Part shown: positions 24,854 through 33,600 of the stretch, in pieces
Layout: the number at the start of each line of letters is the position of its first letter
Numbering within the stretch: position 1 is the stretch's first letter
Assembly: GCA_009691185.1 (NCBI GenBank)
Contig: SHVD01000002.1
Location: 1-43,953 of the forward strand
Length of the DNA: 43,953 nucleotides
Direction: 5' to 3'
DNA from: Candidatus Nanopelagicaceae bacterium
GTDB taxonomy: Bacteria > Actinomycetota > Actinomycetes > Nanopelagicales > Nanopelagicaceae
Notes under the pieces: model-generated
Databases searched by the model: none
Told to the model about the DNA's origin: nothing
The model's input: the letters and a program-made list of their open reading frames with translations, nothing else
Program-made: the position numbers and the translations under genes

Positions 24854-25570
24854 CTAAAATTTAATTATTTGACCATCCAGTAATTGTTGATCAGGAACTC
24901 CTTTTAGGAAATGAACCTTCCCCAGGCCATAAGCTTTCCAAAAATCATCACCACTTCTTTTAACCAAAGCAGTTAACTCATCTATTCCAATTAATATCCC
25001 CCCTTGCGGTACATTCATTACTACCTTTGCCGCACTTTCTGGGATCCATCTAAAAAACTTATTAAAGTGGGGAATTACTCTTATATTTGGGATTAGATTT
25101 AATCCCTGCGTTGCATCCCCCTTGCTAACTCTAAAATTTGGAATATGTGATGATAAAACCATTGCGCCAGCACTACAACCTGCCAAAGAAGAACCTGTTT
25201 GCCAGTTTTCTAATATCGCAGACCAGACTCTGGTATTACTCAAAGTTTTGGCTAAATAATGTGGATCTCCACCAGATAAATAGATAAGTGCTGCGTTATT
25301 GATTTGATCTGCAAACTCTTGGTTGTTGGCATCATCTCTAGTGAAGATTGGCAGTAATACTGGCTCTGCGCCAATTGAATCAGCTGCCCTTTGCCCTAGA
25401 TCTTGCCAATATTTAAGGCGAGCTTCACTTTCTTGGCCAGCAGCAGTTGGGATCTGAATATAAACTGGTTGCTTACCATTTTTAACACCATCATCAATTA
25501 AAGATCTTTCAAACTCTGACATTGCTGGTAAATACTCACCAGAGCCAACTAAGGCAAGGGATCCAATCAT
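24854..25570 (-). CDS. Peptidase S51 / cyanophycinase-like hydrolase
   Basis: A 238-residue protein with the class I glutamine-amidotransferase-like fold. It has YLSGGDPHYLAKTL near residues 97-110 and the nucleophile elbow GCSAGAM with Ser133. His168 in VIPHFN is the likely second catalytic residue. These are hallmarks of the S51 family (dipeptidase E, cyanophycinase). The start LALVGSGEYLPAM is also typical. Whether it cuts Asp-containing dipeptides or another substrate cannot be told; no cyanophycin synthetase gene is nearby. The ATG is preceded by TAGGTT and six bases on its strand. It follows two small minus-strand genes. Confidence 0.85.
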   Translation of the reverse strand: MIGSLALVGSGEYLPAMSEFERSLIDDGVKNGKQPVYIQIPTAAGQESEARLKYWQDLGQRAADSIGAEPVLLPIFTRDDANNQEFADQINNAALIYLSGGDPHYLAKTLSNTRVWSAILENWQTGSSLAGCSAGAMVLSSHIPNFRVSKGDATQGLNLIPNIRVIPHFNKFFRWIPESAAKVVMNVPQGGILIGIDELTALVKRSGDDFWKAYGLGKVHFLKGVPDQQLLDGQIIKF

Positions 25571-25582
25571 TGGGTTAACCTA
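25571..25582 (-). promoter_or_regulatory. Leaderless -10 for the S51-like gene
   Basis: On the minus strand TAGGTT-AACCCA-ATG. Confidence 0.45.
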
Positions 25583-25639
25583 TCGATAAAGTACCTACTT
25601 ATTTAAAAGATCTAATCCTTTGGTGTAAGCAAAGAGCTT

Positions 25640-25783
25640 TTATCCATTTAAACCGTATGGATCATCGGTATTTTTATTACGGGTTCTTAATCGAAGTTTA
25701 TGGATCGGGCTATCAGTTTCGGCGTCATATAACTCAATCCGCTTACCAAAGATCAAATTTGCTAGCCAATCAAGAAATTTCAT
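25640..25783 (-). CDS. Small hypothetical protein (47 residues)
   Basis: MKFLDWLANLIFGKRIELYD and then a charged stretch ending DDPYGLNG. It has an amphipathic N-terminal helix and a short beta-like segment; no family recognised. Evidence for reality: a sensible composition, position in a run of minus-strand genes (66 bases after the small membrane protein and 70 before the S51-like gene), and TATGGT-TAGTAG-ATG upstream, the leaderless arrangement seen at its neighbours. A longer plus-strand frame across the same bases has a non-protein-like composition. Confidence 0.55.
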   Translation of the reverse strand: MKFLDWLANLIFGKRIELYDAETDSPIHKLRLRTRNKNTDDPYGLNG

Positions 25784-25795
25784 CTACTAACCATA
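25784..25795 (-). promoter_or_regulatory. Leaderless -10 for the 47-residue ORF
   Basis: On the minus strand TATGGT-TAGTAG-ATG. Confidence 0.4.
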
Positions 25796-25848
25796 CTCAA
25801 CTACCAAAGCTTTGCCCAGTGCTGATGAGTTTTGAGATAAGCCTTTGG

Positions 25849-26220
25849 TTAGAGATAAACAACAAGCACGGCAAAGTTAAAGGCGCTCATTGCCATATAC
25901 AAAGCCCCTACAACTTTAAGTAGATCAGCTGAACTCTTAATTCCCTTACCTATTGGTGATAGTGATTTAATATCTTTTAAGACATCAATTACAGCAAGGC
26001 TATCTCTGATGGCGGCCACCATCGCAGTAACCGAGAAAACTCCACCGGAGGCAACTAAGCCAATCACAAATAGCTTTAGGGTTGAGTTGCTACTTTGATT
26101 GAGGTTTCCAGTTGCTGCTAGGGCTAAGACAGTAGAGAGTAATATCGTGGGAGCAAGTTGGGATTTAACCCGGATGCTTCGTTGTTGGTTCCAAATACTT
26201 ATTAGCTCTTTTTCATTCAT
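25849..26220 (-). CDS. Hypothetical small membrane protein
   Basis: 123 residues. A charged N-terminus with Trp (NEKELISIWNQQRSIRVKSQ) is followed by three hydrophobic segments: about residues 22-40, 48-70 and 102-123. The loop between the second and third carries DSLAVIDVLKDIKSLSPIGK. The protein ends inside the last helix (VLVVYL). I do not recognise a family. It is divergent from rplY, and its ATG has TAGATT six bases upstream, so it is probably leaderless. Confidence 0.75.
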   Translation of the reverse strand: MNEKELISIWNQQRSIRVKSQLAPTILLSTVLALAATGNLNQSSNSTLKLFVIGLVASGGVFSVTAMVAAIRDSLAVIDVLKDIKSLSPIGKGIKSSADLLKVVGALYMAMSAFNFAVLVVYL

Positions 26221-26232
26221 ACTTCTAATCTA
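26221..26232 (-). promoter_or_regulatory. Leaderless -10 for the small membrane protein
   Basis: On the minus strand TAGATT-AGAAGT-ATG. Confidence 0.45.
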
Positions 26233-26365
26233 CCATAAGATAATTGCCCAAAGCTGGTAGCAAAAGCAGCCAACCTTCGCCTTGATTTGTCCTTTTCTTT
26301 CCCTTTCGCTAACCTCTCCCCTGACACCGCGAGGGATTAAACCGTTATCGAGGGAGAAGAAAAAA

Positions 26366-27046
26366 GTGGCTGAGATTTCAATAAAGGGTGCACGCCGAAC
26401 TGAGTTTGGCAAAGGTGCATCTCGTAGAGCACGCCGTGATGGCTTTATACCGGCGGTAATTTATGGTCATGGTGAGAAGCCACAACATGTTGCACTACCT
26501 TCACGTGAGCTTGGTGTTGCCTTAAAAACCTCAAACGTTTTGATTGATGTTGTATTAGATGATCACACAGAGTTAACACTTCCTAAATCTGTTAGCCGTG
26601 ACCCATTAACTGGACTGCTTGAGCATATTGATTTAGTAATTGTCCGCCGTGGTGAGCGAGTTGTTGTCTCTGTTCCAGTACATACTGAAGGCAAGTATGA
26701 CCAAGATGGAATTTTGGAGCATATTAATAACTCTATTGAGGTTGAAGTAGATGTAACTAATATCCCAGCCTTCTTAATGTTAAGCATGGAGGGCATGGTG
26801 GCTGGTGATTCAAGATATGCAGCCGATGTAGTAATTCCTGATGGTGTTAAGTTAATTAGCGATCCTAAGATGAGTGTGGTTCACCTTTCTGTTAAGGCTG
26901 TTGAGGAAGAGGTTGTGGTTGCTGCCCCTGTTGAGGGTGAAGCAGGTGCTGCCCCTGCTGCCGAAGGTGATGCTGCTGCAACAGCTGCTGCTCCTGCTGC
27001 TGCTGAGGCAGATAAGAAGGATGATAAGAAAGACAAGAAGAAGTAA
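26366..27046 (+). CDS. rplY: 50S ribosomal protein L25 (CTC family)
   Basis: Binds 5S rRNA in the large subunit. 226 residues: the N-terminal L25 domain (KGARRTEFGKGASRRARRDG, FIPAVIYGHG) followed by the TL5/CTC C-terminal domain (VVVSVPVHTEGKYDQDGILEH to VHLSVKAVEEE), then a tail of about 50 residues rich in Ala, Glu and Lys (ending KKDDKKDKKK). GTG 26366 is the start: GGGAG lies 9-10 bases upstream and the next residues fit the family. The frame is open further 5' but that part is not conserved-looking. Followed by pth after 20 bases, a common actinobacterial pairing. Confidence 0.95.
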   Translation: MAEISIKGARRTEFGKGASRRARRDGFIPAVIYGHGEKPQHVALPSRELGVALKTSNVLIDVVLDDHTELTLPKSVSRDPLTGLLEHIDLVIVRRGERVVVSVPVHTEGKYDQDGILEHINNSIEVEVDVTNIPAFLMLSMEGMVAGDSRYAADVVIPDGVKLISDPKMSVVHLSVKAVEEEVVVAAPVEGEAGAAPAAEGDAAATAAAPAAAEADKKDDKKDKKK

Positions 27047-27054
27047 TTAAGGAC

Positions 27055-27066
27055 TAGCCTTAACTT
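27055..27066 (+). promoter_or_regulatory. Leaderless-type -10 for pth
   Basis: TAGCCT-TAACTT-ATG 27067. It may give pth a second transcript in addition to read-through from rplY. Confidence 0.4.
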
Positions 27067-27630
27067 ATGGCTGATCGCTGGTTGGTAATTGGCTTAGGAA
27101 ATCCTGGCGCTGAGTATGAAAAGACTCGGCATAATATTGGCCAACTTGTCTTAGCTAATTTAGCCCATAATCAAAAATTCTCTGCCCATAAATCTCGCAT
27201 GCAGATCTGTGAGGTTAGGTGTGGTGATCAGCGATTGGTTTTAGCCAAATCCCGTGGATTTATGAATGAAAGTGGTGGGCCAGTGAGATCTCTCGCTGAT
27301 TTTTATAAGATTGAGATAAACAAAATTATTGCAATCCACGACGAGCTCGATCTGCCTTTTAACGCACTTCGAATAAAACAAGGCGGTGGGGATAATGGCC
27401 ATAATGGCCTGAAATCATTAACTGATTCATTTTCTAGTGGGGATTACTATCGAATTCGTATGGGTATTGGCCGTCCAATCGGTGATCAAGATCCTGCAGA
27501 TTTTGTGTTAAAACCCTTTAGTAAAGATGAGCGTGGCGATATTGATCAATTCATCCAAAAAGGCGCAGATGCAATCAGCTCTTTGGTGGTAAATGGTTTA
27601 GATCAGGCGCAGACAGCTTTTAACTCTTAA
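27067..27630 (+). CDS. pth: Peptidyl-tRNA hydrolase
   Basis: Releases tRNA from prematurely dropped peptidyl-tRNA. 187 residues with LGNPGAEYEKTRHNIGQ (catalytic His in RHNIG, Asn in LGNPG), KSRGFMNESGGPV and HDELDLPFNALRIKQGGGDNGHNGLKS. All active-site residues are in place. Its last 11 bases overlap the remnant end of the convergent ppdK pseudogene. Confidence 0.96.
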   Translation: MADRWLVIGLGNPGAEYEKTRHNIGQLVLANLAHNQKFSAHKSRMQICEVRCGDQRLVLAKSRGFMNESGGPVRSLADFYKIEINKIIAIHDELDLPFNALRIKQGGGDNGHNGLKSLTDSFSSGDYYRIRMGIGRPIGDQDPADFVLKPFSKDERGDIDQFIQKGADAISSLVVNGLDQAQTAFNS

Positions 27631-27780
27631 GCAACTTTGCTCTACCAGATTCAAGTCTTGCCACTGGCACTCTAAATGGGGAGCAGGACTTAAAGCTGCA
27701 AGATTGGCACCTTTTCCACCAAGCAAATCAGATTTACTTTTATCGCCAAAAGTAAAGGGATAGATAAATTGTTTAGCCAA
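27620..27780 (-). pseudogene. ppdK: Collapsed pyruvate phosphate dikinase gene (N- and C-terminal tips only)
   Basis: From TTG 27780 the minus strand encodes the PPDK N-terminus: AKQFIYPFTFGDK and then SDLLGGKGANLAA, the family signature. About 30 codons in, PPDK homology stops. In the next reading frame, minus strand, the sequence at once gives SCSPFRVPVARLESGRAKLL, KS and a stop at 27620-27622. That is the C-terminus of PPDK (family form: VSCSPFRVPIARLAA). An enzyme of about 870-900 residues is thus reduced to roughly 50 codons by one internal deletion with a frameshift at the junction (about 27684-27697). It lies directly downstream of ppc on the same strand, so both PEP-metabolising genes once formed a pair. 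The remnant cannot be functional. A mis-assembly is the main alternative. Confidence 0.85.
27684..27708 (+). repeat. Inverted match to ppc, copy at the ppdK deletion junction
   Basis: These 25 bases are the exact reverse complement of 28223-28247 inside ppc. Allowing one mismatch the match extends a further four or five bases on the 27680 side, and a second block of 12 bases (27725-27736) matches bases next to the ppc copy. The block spans the join between the ppdK N- and C-terminal remnants. Confidence 0.85.
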
Positions 27781-27813
27781 AATGACCCCTGCCTAAAACT
27801 TTGTAAATCCTAC

Positions 27814-30480
27814 TCACCCAGTATTACGCAAACCTGCTGCAACACCATTTATGGTTAGAAGTAGCGCCCGAGCCAGCAGTGGGTCCACCTCTTTTTGAGT
27901 GCGCACCCGCTTGAGTAAGGATATTTGTAGCAATTGAATAGGGGCAAGATAGGTATCTCTTACCTGCAAAGTTCTTGCCAAAATTGGCTGATTACCTAAA
28001 ATCTCACTCTTTTTACTTAACAATAAAATCTCACTGACAGTTAATTCAAACTCAGCTTTTATTTGATCAAATATTCTATGCAGTGATGGATCAACTAAAG
28101 CTTGCACATACCGCTGGGCAATGACTAAATCTGTCTTTGCAATAGTCATCTCAACATTACTTATAAATGTGCGAAAGAAGTGCCATTGGGTAAATAAGGT
28201 ATGTAATAAATCTGATTTACCCGCCAATCTTGCAGCTTTAAGTCCTGATCCCACGCCATACCAACCTGGAACAATTTGCCGAGATTGTGTCCAGCCAAAT
28301 ACCCAAGGAATTGCTCTAAGTGATTCCAGATCAGCAGCTGAATCTGGTCTGCGTGATGGCCGAGAGCCTAGGTACATATTTCCTAATTGCTCCACCGGAG
28401 TTGAGGTATAAAAATACGCCGGCAGATCTACATCTTCCATCAGAGCTCGGTATACCTTAAATGCATTATCACTAATTAAATTCATACATTCACTCCAGCT
28501 ATTTAGATCACCGGAGGATTGTCTTGGCTTTCTATTTAATACTGTCGCCTCAAGGGCTGCGGCTAGAGTTAACTCAAGATTTTCTTTTGCCAAGGATGGT
28601 AAGCCAAATTTATCTGAGATCACCTCACCTTGTTCAGTCATTTTTATTTGACCATCAATTGATCCCCAAGGCAAAGCAATCAGTGCGTCATATGTAGGAC
28701 CGCCACCCCTACCAACTGATCCACCTCGGCCGTGAAATAATCGCAACTTAACACCATGTTTTATGGCAACATCTCGTAATTTGCGCTGTGCCTTATGAAT
28801 CTCCCATTGGCTAGTAGTTATGCCAGCATCTTTATTTGAATCCGAGTAACCAAGCATTACCTCCTGCACTTGACCACGCAGTGAAATAATCATTCGGTAA
28901 CTCTTATTACTTAGTAGTTCATCTAGTATCTTGTCGGCATTTCGCAGCTCAGTAACTGTTTCAAGCAGGGGCACAAAGCCGATTTTGGCAAATTTCTTAT
29001 CCCCTGAAAGTGAAATTAAGCCAGCAACCTTTGCTATCAATACCGCTGCCATAACATCATCTGCTGATTTGACCATGGAGATTATGTAGCTCTCAATTAC
29101 CTCTGCGCCAAACTGCTCAATTAATTGATCTATTGCTAGAAATGTCTGTAAACACTTACTGCTAGTTGCGTCCAGCTCCTTTGTGCTTGGGTTTAGCGCA
29201 TCAAGTATTTTTTCATTAATTGTTTTTGCATCATCGCTGCCAAACAACCTTTTTACCAACTGCCGGTGAACCTGGGAGTGTTCTCTAATATCCATTGTGG
29301 CATGGGTTAATCCAAAGGCATTAATTGACCTGATTATCCGTTCAAGTAGGCCATTGCCAATTAATTCACCATTATTTGCCAGTAATGAGTTTCGCATAAT
29401 TTCAAAATCACTAATTAGCTCTGCGCTATCTTTGTAATCTCTGCCTGGAAAATGCGGCAATCCTGCTGCATGCCGGGCTCTAGTTAATATTAATTTATGT
29501 CCAATTGCAGTTGCCTTTAATCGATAAGGCTCCTCCACATTGATGCGTCGATATCGCTCTTCAATCTCTGGAAGATTTTTTAGATCTTGTGCAACTGAAT
29601 CCGTAAGTTCAGGTGATACACCAACTAATTTTGTGGAGATTGAAAGTGCTTGTCGCAACTGATCAAGGTGTCGGGATAGGGTTCTAGTGAAGTGAGCGTT
29701 TTGTAATAGTACCGTCTCCTTTGTTACCTCAGCTGTAATATTTGGGTTGCCATCTCGATCCCCACCAATCCAGGTGCCAAACCTTAAGGGCCGAGCAGAA
29801 AGTGAGAGCTCTACACCTAATCTTTTTATCTCACGTGCAAACTCTGCCAGCACCTCAGGAACAGTTTCATAAAGCAGCTCATCTAGATAGTAAATCGAGT
29901 TAACCGCTTCATCTAATGGCTCTGGCCTGCCTAAACGCAACTCATCTGTTTGCCAAAGTAAATCAATACTCTCTGCCAGGCGATCACTCTTTAATTGGCT
30001 ATCAGCTTGGGTGAGTAATTGCGCAATCGTGGTCATCTTGCTTAATACCGAACGCCTTGCCGCCTCAGTTGGATGGGCGGTGAAAACTGGTCTAACTGAA
30101 AAATTCTCTAGCCAACTTTGTAGATCCTTAGTTGTGAAATCCTTACTACTCTCTTGAGCTTTCAATATGTTGCTAACCGCCTTGCCCAGCCAGCCCTCAC
30201 CTTTGGTGTGGCTGTTGGCTATATCTTTAGCGCGGTTAACCTGTTCGGCAACATTTGCTAGATTAAAAAAGGTACTAAACGCTCGTACCAAAGAGATAGT
30301 TTGTGAGTCAGTTAATTTATTTAATATTTCATCTTGCTGACCTTGTCGCACTGAAAGCCGAACTGATTCAACCAATGCCAGCAACTCTTCACCTTCTTGC
30401 CTAGCTAAGGTTTGACCTAATAGATCTGCCAATCTGCGGACATCATTACGTAAATCAGTGTTATCGGCGGCAGCACTCAT
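27814..30480 (-). CDS. ppc: Phosphoenolpyruvate carboxylase
   Basis: Carboxylates PEP to oxaloacetate, replenishing the TCA cycle. 888 residues, full length. The catalytic His136 is in FTAHPTEAARRS. The second active-site block reads FHGRGGSVGRGGGP, and TEQGEVISDKFG and VMLGYSDSNKDAGI are intact. The chain ends GLRNTG, the C-terminal motif required for activity. It is divergent from mfd and followed 33 bases later by the ppdK remnant. With PPDK gone, PEP supply and pyruvate conversion must rely on other enzymes outside this window. Confidence 0.97.
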   Translation of the reverse strand: MSAAADNTDLRNDVRRLADLLGQTLARQEGEELLALVESVRLSVRQGQQDEILNKLTDSQTISLVRAFSTFFNLANVAEQVNRAKDIANSHTKGEGWLGKAVSNILKAQESSKDFTTKDLQSWLENFSVRPVFTAHPTEAARRSVLSKMTTIAQLLTQADSQLKSDRLAESIDLLWQTDELRLGRPEPLDEAVNSIYYLDELLYETVPEVLAEFAREIKRLGVELSLSARPLRFGTWIGGDRDGNPNITAEVTKETVLLQNAHFTRTLSRHLDQLRQALSISTKLVGVSPELTDSVAQDLKNLPEIEERYRRINVEEPYRLKATAIGHKLILTRARHAAGLPHFPGRDYKDSAELISDFEIMRNSLLANNGELIGNGLLERIIRSINAFGLTHATMDIREHSQVHRQLVKRLFGSDDAKTINEKILDALNPSTKELDATSSKCLQTFLAIDQLIEQFGAEVIESYIISMVKSADDVMAAVLIAKVAGLISLSGDKKFAKIGFVPLLETVTELRNADKILDELLSNKSYRMIISLRGQVQEVMLGYSDSNKDAGITTSQWEIHKAQRKLRDVAIKHGVKLRLFHGRGGSVGRGGGPTYDALIALPWGSIDGQIKMTEQGEVISDKFGLPSLAKENLELTLAAALEATVLNRKPRQSSGDLNSWSECMNLISDNAFKVYRALMEDVDLPAYFYTSTPVEQLGNMYLGSRPSRRPDSAADLESLRAIPWVFGWTQSRQIVPGWYGVGSGLKAARLAGKSDLLHTLFTQWHFFRTFISNVEMTIAKTDLVIAQRYVQALVDPSLHRIFDQIKAEFELTVSEILLLSKKSEILGNQPILARTLQVRDTYLAPIQLLQISLLKRVRTQKEVDPLLARALLLTINGVAAGLRNTG
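28223..28247 (-). repeat. Inverted match to the ppdK junction, copy inside ppc
   Basis: Encodes the GLKAARLA part of PPC on the minus strand. Its reverse complement occurs exactly at 27684-27708. A neighbouring block encoding GKSDLL is also shared over 12 bases. Confidence 0.85.
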
Positions 30481-30567
30481 GGCGTAATCATTACAGGTTT
30501 ACTTATTTTCAGGCGCACCTTTATGGCAAATACCCCAGCATTAGAGGTCGTAGAATTGGTCAGCTTG

Positions 30568-30600
30568 TTAACCCCCCTTCATTTATGAAGCGGGGGTAAA
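30568..30600. other. GC-rich hairpin in the ppc/mfd divergent gap
   Basis: CCCCCC-TTCAT pairs with ATGAA-GCGGGGG, with one bulged C and A/T closing pairs, in an otherwise AT-rich gap of 157 bases between divergent genes. It lies 25 bases upstream of the mfd ribosome-binding site. It may be an attenuator-like leader, a protein-binding site or a remnant; there is no T-run on either side. Confidence 0.45.
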
Positions 30601-30637
30601 CGGCGTTTGGTCGGTAAAAGTAATAAGGAGGGTGGCT

Positions 30638-33600
30638 ATGAAAAACCTACTATCACTCCTTTCTGCGCCAATTAATAATTACTTAAACCAACCTGGTGAT
30701 TTAGTAGCACCAGCGGCAGCACACTCACTTATTTTTACTAATTTAAAGCCACCAGTTTTATTGGTGACAACCTCAACGAGGGCGGCGCAAGAGTTAGCAA
30801 ATGAGATCATCGCATTTGAGGGTTTTGACTCTGTGGTGAATTTTCCAGCTTGGGAGACATTGCCGCACGAGCGGCTTAGTCCAAAAAGTGACACCGTAAC
30901 AATGAGATTTAAAGCGTTGAACAAAATAAAAAATCAAGAGTGCAAGTTTATTATTTGTTCAATCAGGGCGTTACTACAACCAATTATTGCTAATGATCTA
31001 GCAAAATCACAAATTGAAGTTTATAAAGGTGCCAGTATGGCTATGGCAGATCTAATTGCTAACTTAAGTGAGCTTGGTTTCACACGATCTGATCTAGTTG
31101 AACGTCGCGGTGATTTTGCAGTCCGTGGTGGCATTCTAGATTTATTCCCAGCAGACCAAGAGCATCCAATTCGTATTGATTTTTTTGGTGATGAGATTGA
31201 TGAGATCTCATACTTCACCGTGTCAGATCAAAGATCATTAGAAAAAATACCTACCAAGATCATCATCTATCCTTGTCGAGAATTATTAATTGATGATCGG
31301 GTGAAGGAAAGAGCAAAAAAGTTAGCTGAAAAATTTCCTCAAATAAGCCAGTACACCGACAAGTTAATTGCTGGCATCACCTTTGAGGGCATGGAATCAC
31401 TTGCCGCTGGGGTAGTGGATGATTTCAAATCTATCTTGGATTATCTGCCCGTTGGTTGCCAAATATTTTTGATCGATGAGCCAAGAATTAAATCTAGAGC
31501 GAAGGATCTAATTAAAACTAATGCAGAATTTTTATCTGCCGCCTGGTCAAATTTGGCTTGGTCGCAGGAGATAAAAATAGAAACCCCAATTGATTTAAGT
31601 AAGGAGCTAGGAAAAGGCGGCTTTTATGAGTTGGATCAAATTAAAGAATTGGCCGATAAATATCACTTTAATCTTCGAAAACTAAATCTTTACGCTTCCA
31701 ATCCAGATGATATTGCACTTGATTTTCTAGTAGAACTTACTACCTACGGTAATAAGTATGAGGTAGCTGTTGATGATATTAAGCAATGGCATAGTGATAA
31801 GTATCAAGTAATCTTTACATCATCGGCAAATGGCACCTTGAAGAGATTTTCTGAATTATTAAGTAGCGCTGATTTACCAAATCAAATAATTAGTAGTGAT
31901 CAGGTGGTAAAAAGTGGTCAACTAATTACTTTAATTAGATCTGATATTAAGCATGGATTTATCAGTGAAGAGTTTAAAATCGCAGTGATCACCGATAAAG
32001 ATATTTCAGGTCAGCGTTCTGCTGATAAAGATTTAGCCCGACTGCCCTCTCGGCGTAAAAAGGCGATAGATCCACTACAGCTTAAGGCAGATGAGTATGT
32101 GGTGCATGAGCAGCATGGGGTTGGTAAATACTTAGAGTTAATAACTAGATCAATTGGTGGGATCTCCCGTGAGTACTTAGTCATTGAGTACGCCGCTTCA
32201 AAGCGTGGCTTGCCAGCAGATAAATTATTTGTTCCTACCGATACCTTAGAACAGGTAACAAAGTATGTTGGTGGTGAAGCACCCACTCTTCATCGCATTG
32301 GTGGCGCAGATTGGCAAAACAGTAAACGGCGCGCACGAAAGGCAATCAAACAAATAGCAGCAGAGTTAATAAGGCTTTATGCCGCCAGGATGAGCTCTCC
32401 CGGCTTTGCATTCTCAGCTGATACCACCTGGCAAAAAGAGCTAGAGGATAATTTTGTATTTGTAGAGACCATTGATCAGCAAGCAACAATTGATGAGGTT
32501 AAGCGGGATATGGAAAAACCAAATCCAATGGATCGAATTGTTTGTGGTGATGTGGGGTACGGAAAAACTGAAATTGCAGTAAGGGCAGCTTTTAAAGCCA
32601 TCCAAGATGGCAAACAGGTTGCAATATTGGTACCAACTACATTACTTGTGCAACAACACATGAATACATTTTCAGATCGCTACGCCGGCTTCCCGGTAAA
32701 AATTGCCGCGCTCTCCCGGTTTAACACAGCAGCAGAGAGTAAAAAGGTTATTGAAGGTATCAAATCTGGAGTAGTTGATGTAGTAATTGGCACCCACCGG
32801 CTCTTATCAAAAGATGTTGAGTTTGCAAACTTGGGATTGCTAGTCATTGATGAAGAGCAGCGCTTTGGTGTGGAGCACAAAGAGGAGCTTAAGAAAGCTA
32901 GAACAAATGTAGATGTATTAGGGATGTCAGCAACGCCTATTCCTAGAACTTTAGAGATGGCAATTACTGGAATTATAGAGATGTCGAATATCACCACTCC
33001 ACCGGAAGAGCGCCATCCAGTTTTAACCTACGTTGGTGCCTTTGATGAAAAACAGGTTAGTGCTGCAATTAATCGTGAGTTATTACGGGATGGTCAGATT
33101 TTTTATATTCACAACCGAGTTGAAAGCATTGAAGCGGTTGCTGAGCGAATTAAAAAATTAATACCGGGGATAAAAATCGGAATTGCGCATGGTCAGATGA
33201 ATGAGCGGGTATTGGAAGAGGTAATTATTGCCTTTTGGACCAGGCAATTTGATTTACTGCTTTGTACAACCATTATAGAAAGTGGAATTGATATTCCAAA
33301 TGCCAATACCTTAATTGTGGATCGATCAGATTTATTTGGTCTCTCCCAACTTCATCAATTGCGTGGCCGAGTGGGCAGAAGTAGTGAACGGGCATACGCC
33401 TACTTTTTCTATCCCACCGATAAACCAATTACCCAGTTAGCCCATGATCGATTAACCACAATTGCGACAAATACTGATCTAGGAGCCGGTATGGCGGTGG
33501 CGTTAAAAGATTTAGAGATAAGAGGTGCTGGGAATCTATTAGGTGGTGAACAATCAGGTCATATCGCAGAGGTTGGCTTTGATCTATATATGCGCATGGT

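Noticed and set aside
25657-25923. Plus-strand open frame of 88 codons
   Set aside because: It overlaps two better-supported minus-strand genes, its composition is rich in Tyr, His and Asn in a way unlike real proteins here, and no ribosome site precedes it.
26282-26365. Upstream extension of rplY
   Set aside because: The frame is open but the residues are not L25-like; GGGAG before GTG 26366 marks the start.
27598-27780. A 60-residue intact small protein downstream of ppc
   Set aside because: Its first half is the PPDK signature, its second half is the C-terminal PPDK sequence read in the wrong frame, so it is a remnant, not a small gene.
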